DNA of 64,000 nt from Evansella caseinilytica (lineage in GTDB: Bacteria; Bacillota; Bacilli; Bacillales; Salisediminibacteriaceae): the NCBI RefSeq assembly GCF_900107275.1, contig NZ_FNPI01000025.1, positions 1 to 64,000 on the forward strand. The letters are read 5' to 3'. The translations under genes were made by a program, and so were the position numbers. Numbering within the stretch: position 1 is the first letter of the stretch; each line of letters opens with the position of its first letter. This document shows positions 1-12,188 of the stretch, piece after piece. The notes beneath the pieces were generated by a model that saw only the letters and a program-made list of their open reading frames with translations, searched no databases and was not told where the DNA came from.

Positions 1-27
1 TGAGCCAGGATCAAACTCTCCGATAAA
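1..27 (-). rRNA. 16S rRNA, 5' end only
   Basis: Read on the minus strand, positions 27 to 1 give TTTATCGGAGAGTTTGATCC followed by TGGCTCA, the conserved 5' end of Bacillus 16S rRNA. The remainder lies beyond the window edge, so an rRNA operon is transcribed away from oriC downstream of gyrA and the HD-GYP gene, as in other Bacillaceae. Confidence 0.95.
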
Positions 28-101
28 GTATGATAACCATGTTATCATCGAAGGTTGATGTCTCTGACATCAAGCCAAATGTTGGCTGTTTTTTCATTGA
101 C

Positions 102-155
102 GGGATATTTTCATATCCCACTTCGCTTGGTTTTTGTTTAGTTTTCAAAGGTCAA
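102..155 (-). promoter_or_regulatory. rRNA leader: boxA-like antitermination signal and hairpin
   Basis: On the minus strand positions 153-129 read CCTTTGAAAACTAAAC within an A/C-rich stretch, matching the boxA-type sequence found in Bacillus rrn leaders. Downstream of it lies a perfect 7-bp stem (GGGATAT 102-108 with ATATCCC 113-119). Leader boxA and processing stems are known for rRNA operons; the assignment here rests on sequence resemblance and position only. Confidence 0.65.
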
Positions 156-188
156 TTCAAATCACTGTCGTTTTTCAGCGACTTTTAT

Positions 189-217
189 ATCTTATCAAAA
201 AACATTTTTAAAGTCAA
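189..217 (-). promoter_or_regulatory. rRNA operon promoter
   Basis: On the minus strand there is a -35 TTGACT (217-212), a 17-bp AT-rich spacer and a -10 TAAGAT (194-189), the arrangement expected for a sigma-A rRNA promoter. It sits about 160 bp upstream of the mature 16S end and just upstream of the boxA-like leader. Confidence 0.75.
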
Positions 218-441
218 CATATTTGTTAATTATCTTTTTAAATGTTTTTTGTGACAACGAATACTAATGTACCATAGTTACTTTGATTACTCAACAGGTA
301 TTTTTTTACATTATCTAAATCAATAAATTTAATCTGCCCCCTCTGCTTCATAAGGATTAGTAACTATACATACTCTTTAAACCTCACCTTCATCGTTGAA
401 CACCTGCTCCCATAACATTGCGTGACTAGAAATTAGGAGTG

Positions 442-1548
442 CTAATTGTCTGCAGGGTCATCGTGCTCATCGATCAGTTCTTCTATAAATATTTCGGGAT
501 AGCTTATCAGTTTGAGTAAAGAATTAGTTTCATCCAATTTAATCAGCGGTCTAGTAGGATCTTTATCTTCAATAAACAAGATTTCTCCTACGGCACCGTT
601 GCTCAAACGCACTTTTTTTCCAATAGCTAAATCAAGCATCATGCTCTTAAAGGCACTCAATATAATATGATCTATTTTACCAAAATGATCCTTGTCCAGC
701 GATTCAATAACCTTGTACGGCGATTGCTTTGTACGATAGTGCCTTTCGGATGTCATAGCATGGTAAATATCACAAATGGATATGATTTTTGCAAATAAGT
801 GAAGCTTTTCGCCTTTCAGTCCCATTGGGTAGCCAGTGCCATCTTCCCGTTCATGGTGCTGCAGTACCCCTAACAAAGCGCCTTTTGAAAATCCCGGGAC
901 AGCTTCAAGCATGCGATAACCGACAACAGGATGTTCCTTCACTTCATTGTACTCCTCCACCGTCAGCGGCCCCTGTTTTTCAAAAACGTTGAAAGGCAAT
1001 TTAGTCATGCCGCAATCGGACAATAAGCCTGCCAACCCTAACTGAATGATTTCACCGTTGGACAAATTCATTTTTTTCCCTAAACATGCACTTAAAATGC
1101 CCACTGCCACGGAATGAAAATATATATAGTCATGTTTTGTTCCATAGTGATGAATTTCGATTAATTGCTCTTTTCCCGGTAATTTTTCATATAAGGGCAG
1201 GAACAACTTCCGGATTTTGAACGCATCCACTTTCGTTCCTCCCTGCCAGTGAGAAAACATTTTCTTAAATTGTTGTACGGCAGATAAATATAAGTCAATA
1301 AATGAAGGCTCCTCTGAATCGTTTGTTTTCGTTTCACTTTTTTCATTGATCGTCGATTTCGGCTCAAAAACTTCTCCGTTAACCAATTTCGATTCAACAA
1401 TGACAAATGGTACAAGATAAGCCTTCAAAGTATCTATATCATCCTCCATGAGGACCGTTTTCTTTTTCATTAACGGAGTATTTGTCTTTTTGTATATATC
1501 CTCCGATAAAATGCACCCTGGAATTAAATACTCTACTTTTACCTTCAT
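442..1548 (-). CDS. HD-GYP domain protein with altered HD dyad
   Basis: This 368-residue protein has an N-terminal region of about 130 residues and a C-terminal HD-GYP domain, a family that normally hydrolyses cyclic di-GMP with a di- or tri-metal centre. Visible motifs include HHEREDGTGYP and the SERHYR motif. The expected L-H-D-x-G-K segment instead reads LLSDCGMTKLP, so the histidine of the HD dyad is a serine; phosphodiesterase activity is therefore uncertain. The ATG is preceded by GGGGAG on the minus strand. The gene stands alone between gyrA and the rRNA operon, the same position an HD-GYP gene holds in Geobacillus-type genomes (from memory). It could be a sensor or scaffold rather than an enzyme. 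Confidence 0.85.
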   Translation of the reverse strand: MKVKVEYLIPGCILSEDIYKKTNTPLMKKKTVLMEDDIDTLKAYLVPFVIVESKLVNGEVFEPKSTINEKSETKTNDSEEPSFIDLYLSAVQQFKKMFSHWQGGTKVDAFKIRKLFLPLYEKLPGKEQLIEIHHYGTKHDYIYFHSVAVGILSACLGKKMNLSNGEIIQLGLAGLLSDCGMTKLPFNVFEKQGPLTVEEYNEVKEHPVVGYRMLEAVPGFSKGALLGVLQHHEREDGTGYPMGLKGEKLHLFAKIISICDIYHAMTSERHYRTKQSPYKVIESLDKDHFGKIDHIILSAFKSMMLDLAIGKKVRLSNGAVGEILFIEDKDPTRPLIKLDETNSLLKLISYPEIFIEELIDEHDDPADN

Positions 1549-2346
1549 TGTATTTTTCTCCCCTCAAAATTAGAAATATCTCCCGTCAATGAACTTTTTA
1601 CCGTTCAAAAGAAAGATTTCCGTTTGTACCTTTTCTTTAAATAAAACTAAGAGAATGTTCAAAAAAACCAGAGAACATCGCCGCCGAACTTCTTTGTTGC
1701 AGTTGTCCCTCTTTTGCAATGACAGCCGTCCCCCCGCATTCTCGGCTTTGTTCGTCCCTCTTTTTGAACAAAATACGATAATAAACTGCCCCAAAAGTGC
1801 AACAGCCGAAATCATCCAAAATTAACAGCCTGTCAATATGCTAAAAATCATTGCTCATTATTCAATTTATTACAAAATTAACCAACAACTAATAGAATTT
1901 GCTAAGAAAGACTTTTTTCGAGCTTCGCAAAGCTTGAAAAAGGTCTCTCTTTGGAAACAGCTTAACATTCCTGCTGTAAACAATATTTTTTATCTTCAAA
2001 AAGGCAGGAAAAATTACCTTTCATTTCTTCGTTGTATTGCCCGCTGTGTGCTGCCGCGACCAAAACTTCTTGTTCTATTATTGCTCATTTTGAACAAACA
2101 CGATTATATAAATTTTACAAAATCATCAAACAATTGACCATATTACTTTTTTATTATATTTTCAAGGACACTTCCCTCTTTTTTGAAAAATTTAGAATAT
2201 ACAAAAGTTCATTTATAGGAGATATTTTACCTCTATATGTATTCATCCGCTTCTGCAACACACCAAAAAGGCAGAAAAACTTTCTCCCATATCAAAAAGC
2301 ACGAAGCAAGTAGGAAACTGCCGGCACTTGAAGAACCAGGTGAAAG
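1549..2346. other. Intergenic region with degenerate repeat copies
   Basis: I see no convincing gene in this stretch. Two parts (about 1654-1775 and 2020-2105) begin or end with TGTTCAAAAA/TTTTGAAC-type termini and share blocks such as TTCTTCGTTGTATTG with the family A repeats described between ssb and rpsR. They look like eroded copies. Short open frames here have no ribosome-binding sites and run through the repeat sequence. Confidence 0.4.
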
Positions 2347-2386
2347 AGAAAAAGGTGCCAAAGGTCGTTTACTACCTTTTGACACC
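2347..2386 (-). terminator. Terminator of the gyrB-gyrA unit
   Basis: On the minus strand an interrupted stem (GGTGTCAAAAGGT, 2386-2374, with ACCTTTGGCACC, 2365-2354) is followed by a T-rich run. It lies about 180 bp beyond the gyrA stop and fits an intrinsic terminator. Confidence 0.65.
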
Positions 2387-2562
2387 CTCGTACAGTGACA
2401 CCAGAAACTTCACTGGTCGGAGTTCCAAGTCTGAGCATCCCAACCGCCCATGCCGCTCCTTACGTATGTCATCCACAGCAAGGTGCGGGTTCCAAAATGC
2501 AAAATAACATTCACGGAACGTTGTGCATTTATTCAAAATAGAAATGGTAAACTATTTTAAAT

Positions 2563-5142
2563 CTATTCTTTTTCCTCGGCATCGTCGTCCAGTTCTGCGA
2601 TGGATTGTTCCTCGGCAGCCGGATCTGTTGTCAAATCCTTCTCCTGCGATAATTCTTCAACCGCGTCGATGTCTATCGCTTCCTTTTCGTCTCCATCTTC
2701 GATCAGATCATCTTCTTCATCGGCAATATTTACCCGTGCGACGGTGGAAACATGTTCATCCTCGCCCACGCGGATAAGGCGGACACCTTGCGTAATACGC
2801 CCTGTTTGGGAAATTTCACTGACGTGCATGCGGATGATGACTCCAGAAGTCGTAATAACCATGATATCATTGTCGTCAGATACGACTTTCAAGGAAATTA
2901 GGTTCCCGTTTTTCTCCGTAATGTTGCATGTTTTGATTCCTTTCCCGCCGCGGCTTTGGACGCGGTACTCATCGATTGGCGTGCGTTTCCCAAAGCCCTT
3001 TTCGGTGACGATTAAAACATCGTGGCCTTCTTCAATGATGTCCATTCCGACAACTTGATCGTCCTCTTGTAAAGCGACACCTTTTACCCCGGTTGCCGTA
3101 CGCCCCATAAATCTTACATCTGTTTCGTGGAAGCGAATCGACATCCCTTTTCTTGTTCCGGCAATAATTTCCTTGTTCCCGTCTGTTAAGCGGACCGCAT
3201 GGAGCTCATCGTTTTCGCGCAAGTTAATGGCAAAGAGCCCGCCCCGGCGGATGTTTGCAAATGCCTGAAGGTTCGTGCGCTTAACAACCCCTTCGTTTGT
3301 CATAAAGAAAAGGAATTTATCTTCCTTGAATTCCTCGATCGGGATAACGGTACTGATGTATTCATCCTGATCAATCTGAAGCAGGTTGATGATAGGAATT
3401 CCTTTCGCGGTTCGACTCAACGCCGGAATTTCATAGCCTTTTAAGCGATATACTTTCCCTTTGTTCGAGAAGAAAAGAAGGTGGTCATGGGAATTTGTAA
3501 TGAACAAATGCCTTACAAAATCATCATCATGGGTTCCCATTCCTTGAATTCCGCGTCCGCCGCGTTTTTGACTTCGATAGGTGGATACCGGAATTCGTTT
3601 AATATAGCCGTTATGAGAAAGGGTAATAACGACATTTTGACGAGGAATCAAGTCTTCATCTTCGAGGCTGTCTTCCCCGATGGTGATGGCTGTTCTTCGC
3701 TCATCATTAAAGCGGTCACGAATGTCGGTCAGCTCTTCACGGATGATGTCCAGCAGCTTTTCGTCGTCTGCTAAAATTTCTTTCAGCTCTTTAATTTTAG
3801 CAATCAGCTCTGCATATTCGCTTTCAATTTTATCTCGTTCCAGGCCGGTCAAACGCTGCAGTCGCATATCCAAAATAGCCTGGGCCTGGTCGCGGCTTAA
3901 TTCAAATTTTTCCATCAAGCCTTCGCGAGCGATATCCGTTGTTTGGGAGCCGCGGATCAAAGCGATGATTTCATCGATATGATCAAGGGCGATTCGCAGG
4001 CCTTCAAGAATATGCGCGCGTGCCTCAGCTTTTTTCAATTCAAATATTGTTCGTCTGCGAATGACATCCCGCTGGTGCTCGAGATAATGGTATAACACCT
4101 CTTTTAATGCCAAAACCTTAGGTTGTCCATTTACAAGCGCCAGCATGTTGATACCGAAGCTTGTTTGAAGCGCTGTTTGCTTATATAGGTTATTCAACAA
4201 GACGTTTGCATTAATGTCACGTCGGCACTCGATGACGATACGCATCCCGTTTCGATCCGATTCATCGCGGAGGTCGGTAATACCATCAATTTTTTTGTCG
4301 CGTACAAGCTCGGCGATTTTCTCGATCAACCGTGCCTTGTTGACCTGATATGGAATTTCGTTCACAATGATCCACGGTTTGCCGTTACGGTCTTCGATTT
4401 CGGCCTTGGCACGGATAGTGATCGAGCCTTTCCCTGTTTCATAAGCTCTGCGTATCCCTGAAATACCGACAATTTCCGCTCCAGTCGGAAAGTCCGGTCC
4501 CGGAATATGCTCCATCAATTCGCTGTTTGTAATCTCCGGATTTTTACTTAATGCCAATACGCCATCAATGACTTCACCGAGATGATGAGGCGGAATATTC
4601 GTTGCCATCCCGACGGCAATACCGGAAGTTCCGTTTACGAGTAAGTTTGGAAAGCGCGCCGGTAGTACGACCGGTTCCATTTCCGAACCATCATAGTTTT
4701 CCTGGTAATTAATAGTATCTTTGTTAATATCACGTACAAGCTCCATGGAGATCTTGGACATTTTTGCTTCTGTATAACGCATTGCTGCCGCTGAATCACC
4801 ATCGATGGAGCCAAAGTTCCCATGCCCGTCAACAAGCATATAGCGGTAACTGAAATCCTGAGCCATCCGGACCATCGTTTCATAAACGGCCGAATCACCG
4901 TGCGGATGGTATTTCCCGATAACTTCACCGACGATACGGGCAGACTTTTTATACGCTTTTTCAGCAGTCATACCTAATTCATTCATCGCATACAAAATTC
5001 GACGGTGAACCGGCTTTAATCCGTCTCGTACATCAGGTAGCGCACGACTGACAATAACACTCATCGCGTAGTCCAAAAAGGACGTTTTCATTTCCTGACT
5101 GATATTTATTTCTTTCACTCTTGGTTTGTCTTGATCAGACAT
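2563..5142 (-). CDS. gyrA: DNA gyrase subunit A
   Basis: GyrA is the breakage-reunion subunit of DNA gyrase (A2B2), which introduces negative supercoils. The 859-residue product carries the active-site tyrosine in [10 protein letters not shown] (Tyr123) and the quinolone-resistance region [10 protein letters not shown] with Ser84 and Glu88, the residues of quinolone-sensitive Bacillus. A GyrA-box (QKRGGRG) lies in the C-terminal beta-pinwheel region, and the last ~50 residues are a strongly acidic tail. I chose the ATG at 5142 because GGAGG precedes it and the protein then begins [15 protein letters not shown]; an in-frame extension to 5178 has no conserved residues. It follows gyrB by 54 bp and is probably cotranscribed with it. 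Confidence 0.97.
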   Translation of the reverse strand: MSDQDKPRVKEINISQEMKTSFLDYAMSVIVSRALPDVRDGLKPVHRRILYAMNELGMTAEKAYKKSARIVGEVIGKYHPHGDSAVYETMVRMAQDFSYRYMLVDGHGNFGSIDGDSAAAMRYTEAKMSKISMELVRDINKDTINYQENYDGSEMEPVVLPARFPNLLVNGTSGIAVGMATNIPPHHLGEVIDGVLALSKNPEITNSELMEHIPGPDFPTGAEIVGISGIRRAYETGKGSITIRAKAEIEDRNGKPWIIVNEIPYQVNKARLIEKIAELVRDKKIDGITDLRDESDRNGMRIVIECRRDINANVLLNNLYKQTALQTSFGINMLALVNGQPKVLALKEVLYHYLEHQRDVIRRRTIFELKKAEARAHILEGLRIALDHIDEIIALIRGSQTTDIAREGLMEKFELSRDQAQAILDMRLQRLTGLERDKIESEYAELIAKIKELKEILADDEKLLDIIREELTDIRDRFNDERRTAITIGEDSLEDEDLIPRQNVVITLSHNGYIKRIPVSTYRSQKRGGRGIQGMGTHDDDFVRHLFITNSHDHLLFFSNKGKVYRLKGYEIPALSRTAKGIPIINLLQIDQDEYISTVIPIEEFKEDKFLFFMTNEGVVKRTNLQAFANIRRGGLFAINLRENDELHAVRLTDGNKEIIAGTRKGMSIRFHETDVRFMGRTATGVKGVALQEDDQVVGMDIIEEGHDVLIVTEKGFGKRTPIDEYRVQSRGGKGIKTCNITEKNGNLISLKVVSDDNDIMVITTSGVIIRMHVSEISQTGRITQGVRLIRVGEDEHVSTVARVNIADEEDDLIEDGDEKEAIDIDAVEELSQEKDLTTDPAAEEQSIAELDDDAEEKE

Positions 5143-5196
5143 TGTAGTACCTCCGTTCACCAATTTCAAACCCGCCAATCGATACCCTTACTTATT

Positions 5197-7122
<1,926 letters not shown>

Positions 7123-7188
7123 CTACACTTTTCCTTGCGAAATTTATCAAAAATATGAAAAAGCTGTTAAGCTATCGCAATTTGGATA

Positions 7189-7452
7189 TCAATAATCATC
7201 TTCTTCAAAGACAGCTACCGTTTCTGCACGCCGTTTCAGCGTCTGCGATGAGATCGGGGATAAATATATTTTTTCATCTGTTACAACAATAGATTTAGGT
7301 TTTTCTTCGGAAATTAAAACAACCGTGTCCTTCTTGCCGGGGTCCTGAAGAAACTGCTGATTATCCGCCGACATATCTTGACTCTGATGATCCAGAATGA
7401 CAATCACTTTATTTGATCTGAGTACCGTATCTCCTCCGAGATGAATAAACAT
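7189..7452 (-). CDS. remB: RemB (YaaB) family regulator
   Basis: This 87-residue protein (MFIHLGGDTVLRSNKVI, then KSIVVTDEKIYLSPISSQTL) matches RemB/YaaB, a small protein linked to extracellular-matrix gene control in Bacillus subtilis and always found between recF and gyrB. A longer open frame overlaps recF, but the ATG at 7452 is preceded by GAGGTGG at good spacing and gives the family N-terminus, leaving a 10-bp gap to recF. Its molecular mechanism is not visible from sequence. Confidence 0.88.
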   Translation of the reverse strand: MFIHLGGDTVLRSNKVIVILDHQSQDMSADNQQFLQDPGKKDTVVLISEEKPKSIVVTDEKIYLSPISSQTLKRRAETVAVFEEDDY

Positions 7453-7462
7453 TCCCGCCACC

Positions 7463-8584
7463 TCACTGTTTTGCATCAATTTTGCCAGCGTGAACATAAT
7501 GCATGTCTGCTTCCCGCAGCGTTTGATGATCTATACCATCCACGCTTGTGGTTGTAACAAACGTTTGGACCTTTCCCTGAATCGTGTTTAATAAATGAGA
7601 CTGACGGTGATCGTCCAACTCGGATAACACGTCGTCCAACAGCAGTATCGGATATTCGCCGACCTTTTCATGAATAAGTTCGATTTCAGCCAGTTTGATC
7701 GACAGCGCGGTGGTCCGCTGCTGTCCTTGGGAACCAAAGGTTTGGATGTCTTTTCCGTTTACAAGAAATTGTAGGTCGTCGCGATGGGGACCGGCGATGG
7801 TCGTTCCCCGCTTCAATTCCTTCGTTTTTAGCCGTTCAAATTCGTCGCGCAGTACTATTTCCATTGTCGACAAATCCATCTCTTCTGATACGTTGACGGA
7901 CGGAAGATACTTGACCTCGAGTTTTTCAGAGCCGCGGCTTATTTCACGATGTATCGGCTCTGCCCAAACCTGTAATTTGTTTAAAAATGCAAGTCGCTTT
8001 TCCAGGACATGGGCTGCCGAGCGGATCAACTGGTCCGTCATCACATCAAGCATTGTCTCATCATGCTTGATGTTTTTTTGCAGCACATCCTTCAACCATT
8101 GATTTCGTTGCTTTAACACTTTATGATACTGTGAAAGATGGTATAGATACAGGGAATGAATCTGGCCCATTTCCATATCTAAAAAACGCCTTCGAACTTG
8201 CGGGCTGCCTTTTACAAGATTTAAATCCTCCGGCGCGAACATCACGATATTGCACGTTCCGATATAATCACTCAAACGTTTTTTTTCAATCCCGTTCAAC
8301 TTGACTTTCTTTCCTTTATGAGAAAACACCACTTCCATTCGAAGTGGTCCATGTCTGTTTTCCAGCTGTCCTTCTACCTTGGCAAAGGATTGATCCCAGC
8401 GGATTAATTCTTTATCCTTGGCGGTGCGATGGGACTTGGCCATTGCCAGCACGTAAATGGCTTCCATAAGATTCGTTTTCCCTTGAGCATTTTCCCCGAT
8501 GATAACGTTGATTCTGTTTTCAAACGGAAGGGTCAACTGCTCATAGTTCCGATAGTCTCTGAGAGTAATCTGATCAATATGCAA
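7463..8584 (-). CDS. recF: DNA replication and repair protein RecF
   Basis: RecF is an SMC-like ATPase that works with RecO and RecR to load RecA at single-strand gaps. The 373-residue product has a Walker A motif GENAQGKT at residues 30-37, the ABC-type signature region near [10 protein letters not shown] and a Walker B/D-loop [11 protein letters not shown] near the C-terminus. It sits 22 bp downstream of yaaA and 10 bp upstream of remB, implying one transcript yaaA-recF-remB(-gyrB-gyrA). Confidence 0.97.
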   Translation of the reverse strand: MHIDQITLRDYRNYEQLTLPFENRINVIIGENAQGKTNLMEAIYVLAMAKSHRTAKDKELIRWDQSFAKVEGQLENRHGPLRMEVVFSHKGKKVKLNGIEKKRLSDYIGTCNIVMFAPEDLNLVKGSPQVRRRFLDMEMGQIHSLYLYHLSQYHKVLKQRNQWLKDVLQKNIKHDETMLDVMTDQLIRSAAHVLEKRLAFLNKLQVWAEPIHREISRGSEKLEVKYLPSVNVSEEMDLSTMEIVLRDEFERLKTKELKRGTTIAGPHRDDLQFLVNGKDIQTFGSQGQQRTTALSIKLAEIELIHEKVGEYPILLLDDVLSELDDHRQSHLLNTIQGKVQTFVTTTSVDGIDHQTLREADMHYVHAGKIDAKQ

Positions 8585-8606
8585 CGGAATCCCTCAATTT
8601 TCCGAT

Positions 8607-8831
8607 CTATTTTTCAATAATGACTTTGCCGAAATGATCGATGGTGATTTGATCTCCGGGATAGAGCTTTCTGCCGCGTCTGTTTTCGTCTTCCTGATTC
8701 ACTTGAACAGAATTTTCCATCAAGTACCATTTTGCGGCACCGCCGGTTTGAATCACACCGACTTCCTTCAACAATTGCCCCAATGTAATATACTCGTCAT
8801 TGATTGTAATTTTTTGCTTCAAGAAGCTCAC
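8607..8831 (-). CDS. yaaA: S4-domain protein YaaA (RlbA)
   Basis: A 74-residue S4 RNA-binding domain protein (GQLLKEVGVIQTGGAAKWYL, later NRRGRKLYPGDQI), the YaaA family invariably encoded between dnaN and recF in Bacillaceae and associated with ribosome maturation. The start is GTG with AGGAG seven bases upstream. Unlike in B. subtilis, a long spacer of about 490 bp holding a terminator-like hairpin and a repeat separates it from dnaN, so it may need its own promoter. Confidence 0.93.
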   Translation of the reverse strand: MSFLKQKITINDEYITLGQLLKEVGVIQTGGAAKWYLMENSVQVNQEDENRRGRKLYPGDQITIDHFGKVIIEK

Positions 8832-9021
8832 TCACTTTCTCCTGCCGGGTAAAGTCGTTGTTTCTTTTTGAAGCAACGTTGCCTTCATCCCTGCAAATAC
8901 ATCCACTCTATATTGTACTAAAAGATTAGAAAGAAAGCCAATATTGAATAAAAATAACAAATCATGTATAAAAATATATCGTTCATTGGATAAAAATGAT
9001 GGTATTCCCAAATGAATGAGG

Positions 9022-9074
9022 AAAGAAAAGCTACCGCCAGGATACGTGATCCTGTAGTATCGGCAGCTTTTCCG
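9022..9074 (-). terminator. Hairpin downstream of dnaN, terminator-like
   Basis: An inverted repeat with arms AAAAGCT (9026-9032) and AGCTTTT (9065-9071), extended inside by GGATAC/GTATCC-type pairing, ends in a T-rich run on the minus strand (AGCTTTTCTTTCC). It lies between dnaN and yaaA and would separate their transcription if active. Confidence 0.5.
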
Positions 9075-9162
9075 AAAGCAACGGGAGCATTTCCACTGTT
9101 GCTATTTTATGCATTAAAAAAACATACTATTTGCAGGTTGAAAAATCAACAACCAATAGAGG

Positions 9163-9312
9163 ATGTTCAAAATGAGCGGGAAACAGCACCTGCGAATCAA
9201 TCTCTTCGTTGTATTGTTACTTAGCTGCTACGTGCGTTCGACGTACGTTGTGTTTTGTTTCCCGATCTTGCCGCGCTTCGATCTTCTGGCCACTCTACAC
9301 CTCCCTTTGAAC
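9163..9312 (-). repeat. Family A repeat, degenerate copy (minus orientation)
   Basis: The reverse complement of this 150-bp stretch matches the ssb-rpsR family A repeat from end to end with many substitutions: GGATGTTCAAAA end, CACCTGCGAATC, CTCTTCGTTG, TACGT core, TTGCCGCGCTTCGATCTTCT and the TTTGAAC end. It occupies the space immediately after the dnaN stop codon. Confidence 0.7.
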
Positions 9313-9317
9313 AGGTA

Positions 9318-10460
9318 CTAGTAGGTTCTGACCGGAGAGAATAAATGGAGCATGAATTCATTTTCCGTCGGCTTCATGACGAACGGACTCATCGCTCCTG
9401 TAAAATCGATCCGGATCTCGGTTGAATCGATGACGCGTAATGCATCGATTATATTTTTTCCGTTGAAGGAAATACGAAGGTCCTCTCCGTTGAAATCATG
9501 GTAATCGAGATTCTCAGTAACTTTACCGACTTCCGGAGTGACCGATGTAATTTCAAGCTGATCGCTGTCCAGCGTTTTAAAGTTGACGACATTGTTTTTT
9601 CCGTCCCTCGACAAGAGAAGTGCGCGCTCGATTGCCTGCATAAATTTTTTCGTATCTAATGTAACGCTCGTTTTTGACTGCGTCGGAATCATATTTTTCG
9701 TTGCCGGATAGTTTCCGTCCAAAAGGCGGGAGAAAAACAACAGGTTTTTCCCTTTAAATAAAATTTGATTGTCCGTAACAATGATGTCGATATATTCATC
9801 ATGATCATCCAATATTTTGCTCAGTTCATTTAAGCTTTTTCCAGGTATGACGACGTTGGAAAACGCGATGTCGTTTTCATTCATTTCTGCTTTGACTTGT
9901 CGCATCGCCAACCGGTGACTGTCCGTTGCGGTACACGTTAACGTGCCGTTGTCAATCGCCCAGTGGACTCCGGTGAGAATCGGTCGTGTTTCAACCGTGG
10001 AAACAGCAAAAACTGTTTGCCGGATGATGTTTTTCAACAGTTCCGTCGGCAGTTTAAATACATTCGTTTCTTCAATCACCGGCAGCCGGGGATACTCTTC
10101 CGGATCTAGTCCGTTCAGCTTAAACTCAGAAGCACCTGACTTTAACGTTGTTAAAAATTGGTCGGCAACCGCCACTTCTATCGTCTCCTCAGGGAGTTTT
10201 TTTACTATTTCAGCAAAAAAACGAGCTGGAAGAATGATGCTGCCCGGACTTTTGATATCAACCAGCTGGTGGTCTTCCGTTTCTTTCGGTATAAACGATT
10301 CAATGGAAATATCGGAATCACTGCCTGTCAGCGTTACGCCATCCTCAGCCGCATCAATCTTTATTCCTGTTAAAATGGGAATCGTCGTTCGTGACGAAAT
10401 AGCTTTAGACACATTTTGTACACTTTGGACAAATTGATCACGATGAATAGTAAAGTTCAT
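9318..10460 (-). CDS. dnaN: DNA polymerase III sliding clamp (beta)
   Basis: The 380-residue protein is the ring-shaped processivity clamp that tethers DNA polymerase to DNA. Features of the family are visible: MNFTIHRDQF at the start, TRPILTGVHW in the second domain, SRLLDGNYP and the C-terminal MLHLFSPVRTY. It lies immediately downstream of dnaA, separated by 223 bp that hold the unwinding part of oriC, and the two genes are probably cotranscribed from the dnaA promoter. Confidence 0.97.
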   Translation of the reverse strand: MNFTIHRDQFVQSVQNVSKAISSRTTIPILTGIKIDAAEDGVTLTGSDSDISIESFIPKETEDHQLVDIKSPGSIILPARFFAEIVKKLPEETIEVAVADQFLTTLKSGASEFKLNGLDPEEYPRLPVIEETNVFKLPTELLKNIIRQTVFAVSTVETRPILTGVHWAIDNGTLTCTATDSHRLAMRQVKAEMNENDIAFSNVVIPGKSLNELSKILDDHDEYIDIIVTDNQILFKGKNLLFFSRLLDGNYPATKNMIPTQSKTSVTLDTKKFMQAIERALLLSRDGKNNVVNFKTLDSDQLEITSVTPEVGKVTENLDYHDFNGEDLRISFNGKNIIDALRVIDSTEIRIDFTGAMSPFVMKPTENEFMLHLFSPVRTY

Positions 10461-10527
10461 GCATACCGTCCTCGCTTTCTCTTAGCACATCTTTTCGTTA
10501 ACAAAATATACACTCCTTAGACAGGAG

Positions 10528-10596
10528 ACATATTTTATTTATTTTTTATAAAAAATATAGTAGTAATCGTAGTAAGGCCTGTGAACATGTGGATAA
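10528..10596 (-). other. oriC unwinding element: DnaA box, DnaA-trios and AT-rich DUE
   Basis: Read on the minus strand, a perfect DnaA box TTATCCACA (10596-10588) is followed by a short G/C-rich link and then TTACTACGATTACTACTA (about 10575-10558), a run of the TAC/TTA-type triplets known as DnaA-trios. These lead directly into a stretch of only A and T (about 10557-10530). This order of box, trios and DUE is the described unwinding architecture of Bacillus incC between dnaA and dnaN. Confidence 0.8.
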
Positions 10597-10622
10597 CTGG
10601 ATTTGAAGCCAGTTATGGCAGG

Positions 10623-10652
10623 TTATTCACATGTGGATAAAATGTTGATAAC
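10623..10652. other. oriC DnaA boxes between dnaA and dnaN
   Basis: Besides the box in the unwinding element, this stretch holds TTATTCACA (10623), a perfect TGTGGATAA (10632-10640, box on the minus strand) and the weaker TGTTGATAA (10644). They form the dnaA-dnaN half of a bipartite origin. Confidence 0.8.
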
Positions 10653-10683
10653 CTTGTCCGAACTATTCACAATACACACAAGT

Positions 10684-12042
10684 CTACATTTTCAGTTGCT
10701 CCTTGATTTCTTGTATTTGTCTTTGAAGCTCGGAATCAACAGCGTACAATTTAGTGATTTTTTCATGAGCATGAATGACGGTAGTATGGTCTCTGCCGCC
10801 AAATTCGTTCCCAATCTTCGGCAGCGAATTATCCGTCAGCTCTCTTGATAAGTACATGGCAATTTGCCTTGGAAATGCGACATTTTTCGTGCGCTTTTTC
10901 GCTTTCAACTCGTCTACGCGAATGTGAAACGCCTCCGCCACCATCCTTTGAACATCCTGAATCGTAATTGTTTTCGGCTTGGAGCTGGGGATAATATCCT
11001 TTAACGCGACAGCCGCCAAATCAGCATTCATGTCCTGGTTAATTAATGAAGAATAAGCCACAACGCGAATTAGAGCCCCTTCCAGTTCCCGGATATTCGT
11101 GTCAATTTGATTGGCAATATAAAGCATGACCTCATTAGGAATATCTAGGTTTTCCGCCTTCGCTTTCTTGCGGAGAATCGCAATCCTTGTTTCCAAATCA
11201 GGAGGGGTAATATCTGTTATCAGGCCCCATTCGAATCTAGAACGCAGCCTGTCCTCCAGCGTTGGAATTTCCTTTGGTGGACGATCGCTTGAAATAACAA
11301 TTTGTTTCCGTTCTTCATGAAGTGCATTGAAAGTATGAAAAAATTCTTCCTGTGTCTGTTCTTTTCCGGCTAAAAACTGAATATCATCTATTAGAAGCAC
11401 GTCTACATTTCGGTATTTGTTTCGAAAATGGACTGCTTTGTTGTCACGAATCGAGTTAATGAATTCATTGGTAAATTTTTCAGACGATAAGTAAACGACT
11501 TTTGCTTCCGGATTATGATCGATGACATAATGACCGATGGCGTGCATGAGATGCGTTTTTCCTAGACCTACGCCACCGTAGATGAACAACGGATTGTAGG
11601 CTTTTGCAGGCGCTTCGGCAACAGCTAAAGAAGCAGCGTGGGCAAAGCGGTTTCCGCTGCCGATAACAAATGTGTCGAAAGTATACTTTGGATTCAGCAT
11701 GTGCTTCGGCATGTCATCATTCGTCTCTCCTTGATTTTTTACAGGTGGTTTCATTTTTTCCAGTATTTCGAAGTCATCATCTTTGTCTTCTTTCGGCAAA
11801 ATAAAACGAGCTTCCAATTCGGCGCCGGTCAGTTCATGCAATGTTTCGGTAATAATGGCAAAATAACGGTTTTCCAGCCAGTCTCTTGCAAACTCATTCG
11901 GAGCAATAACAGTAATCGTATTTGTACTCTGGTCAATGGAATCAGCCTTGGTAAATTTAAACCATGTATCATAGCTTGGTTTGCTGACTTTGTCTTCAAT
12001 CTTTTTTAGTGCTTGATCCCATAAATCATTCAAATTTTCCAA
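10684..12042 (-). CDS. dnaA: Chromosomal replication initiator DnaA
   Basis: DnaA binds DnaA boxes, forms an ATP-dependent filament and opens the origin. The 452-residue protein has domain I (residues 1-80), a linker, an AAA+ ATPase with Walker A GGVGLGKT at 156-163 and Walker [10 protein letters not shown], and a C-terminal DNA-binding domain with the signature [12 protein letters not shown]. The start is a TTG codon preceded by GGGAGGG; the product then begins [10 protein letters not shown], as in relatives. DnaA boxes both upstream (12189-12519) and downstream (10588-10652) suggest autoregulation and origin function. Confidence 0.98.
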   Translation of the reverse strand: MENLNDLWDQALKKIEDKVSKPSYDTWFKFTKADSIDQSTNTITVIAPNEFARDWLENRYFAIITETLHELTGAELEARFILPKEDKDDDFEILEKMKPPVKNQGETNDDMPKHMLNPKYTFDTFVIGSGNRFAHAASLAVAEAPAKAYNPLFIYGGVGLGKTHLMHAIGHYVIDHNPEAKVVYLSSEKFTNEFINSIRDNKAVHFRNKYRNVDVLLIDDIQFLAGKEQTQEEFFHTFNALHEERKQIVISSDRPPKEIPTLEDRLRSRFEWGLITDITPPDLETRIAILRKKAKAENLDIPNEVMLYIANQIDTNIRELEGALIRVVAYSSLINQDMNADLAAVALKDIIPSSKPKTITIQDVQRMVAEAFHIRVDELKAKKRTKNVAFPRQIAMYLSRELTDNSLPKIGNEFGGRDHTTVIHAHEKITKLYAVDSELQRQIQEIKEQLKM

Positions 12043-12188
12043 ACTTAACTTCCCTCCCTTGCTTGCAAATTGGTGTAAGTCATCTCTTGTTCAACCTTTG
12101 TACAACCATACTGAATATGATGAATAAACATACCAGGCAGAAAATTGTGGAAAAACATATAATATAGAAGATAATAAGAATATGCACG

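Noticed and set aside
1838-2313. Two overlapping plus-strand frames (about 95 codons each) left of gyrA
   Set aside because: They run through eroded repeat sequence, have no start signals and overlap each other in different frames.
2600-4928. Several open frames antisense to or out of frame with gyrA
   Set aside because: Shadows of the gyrA codon pattern with no family resemblance or ribosome-binding sites.
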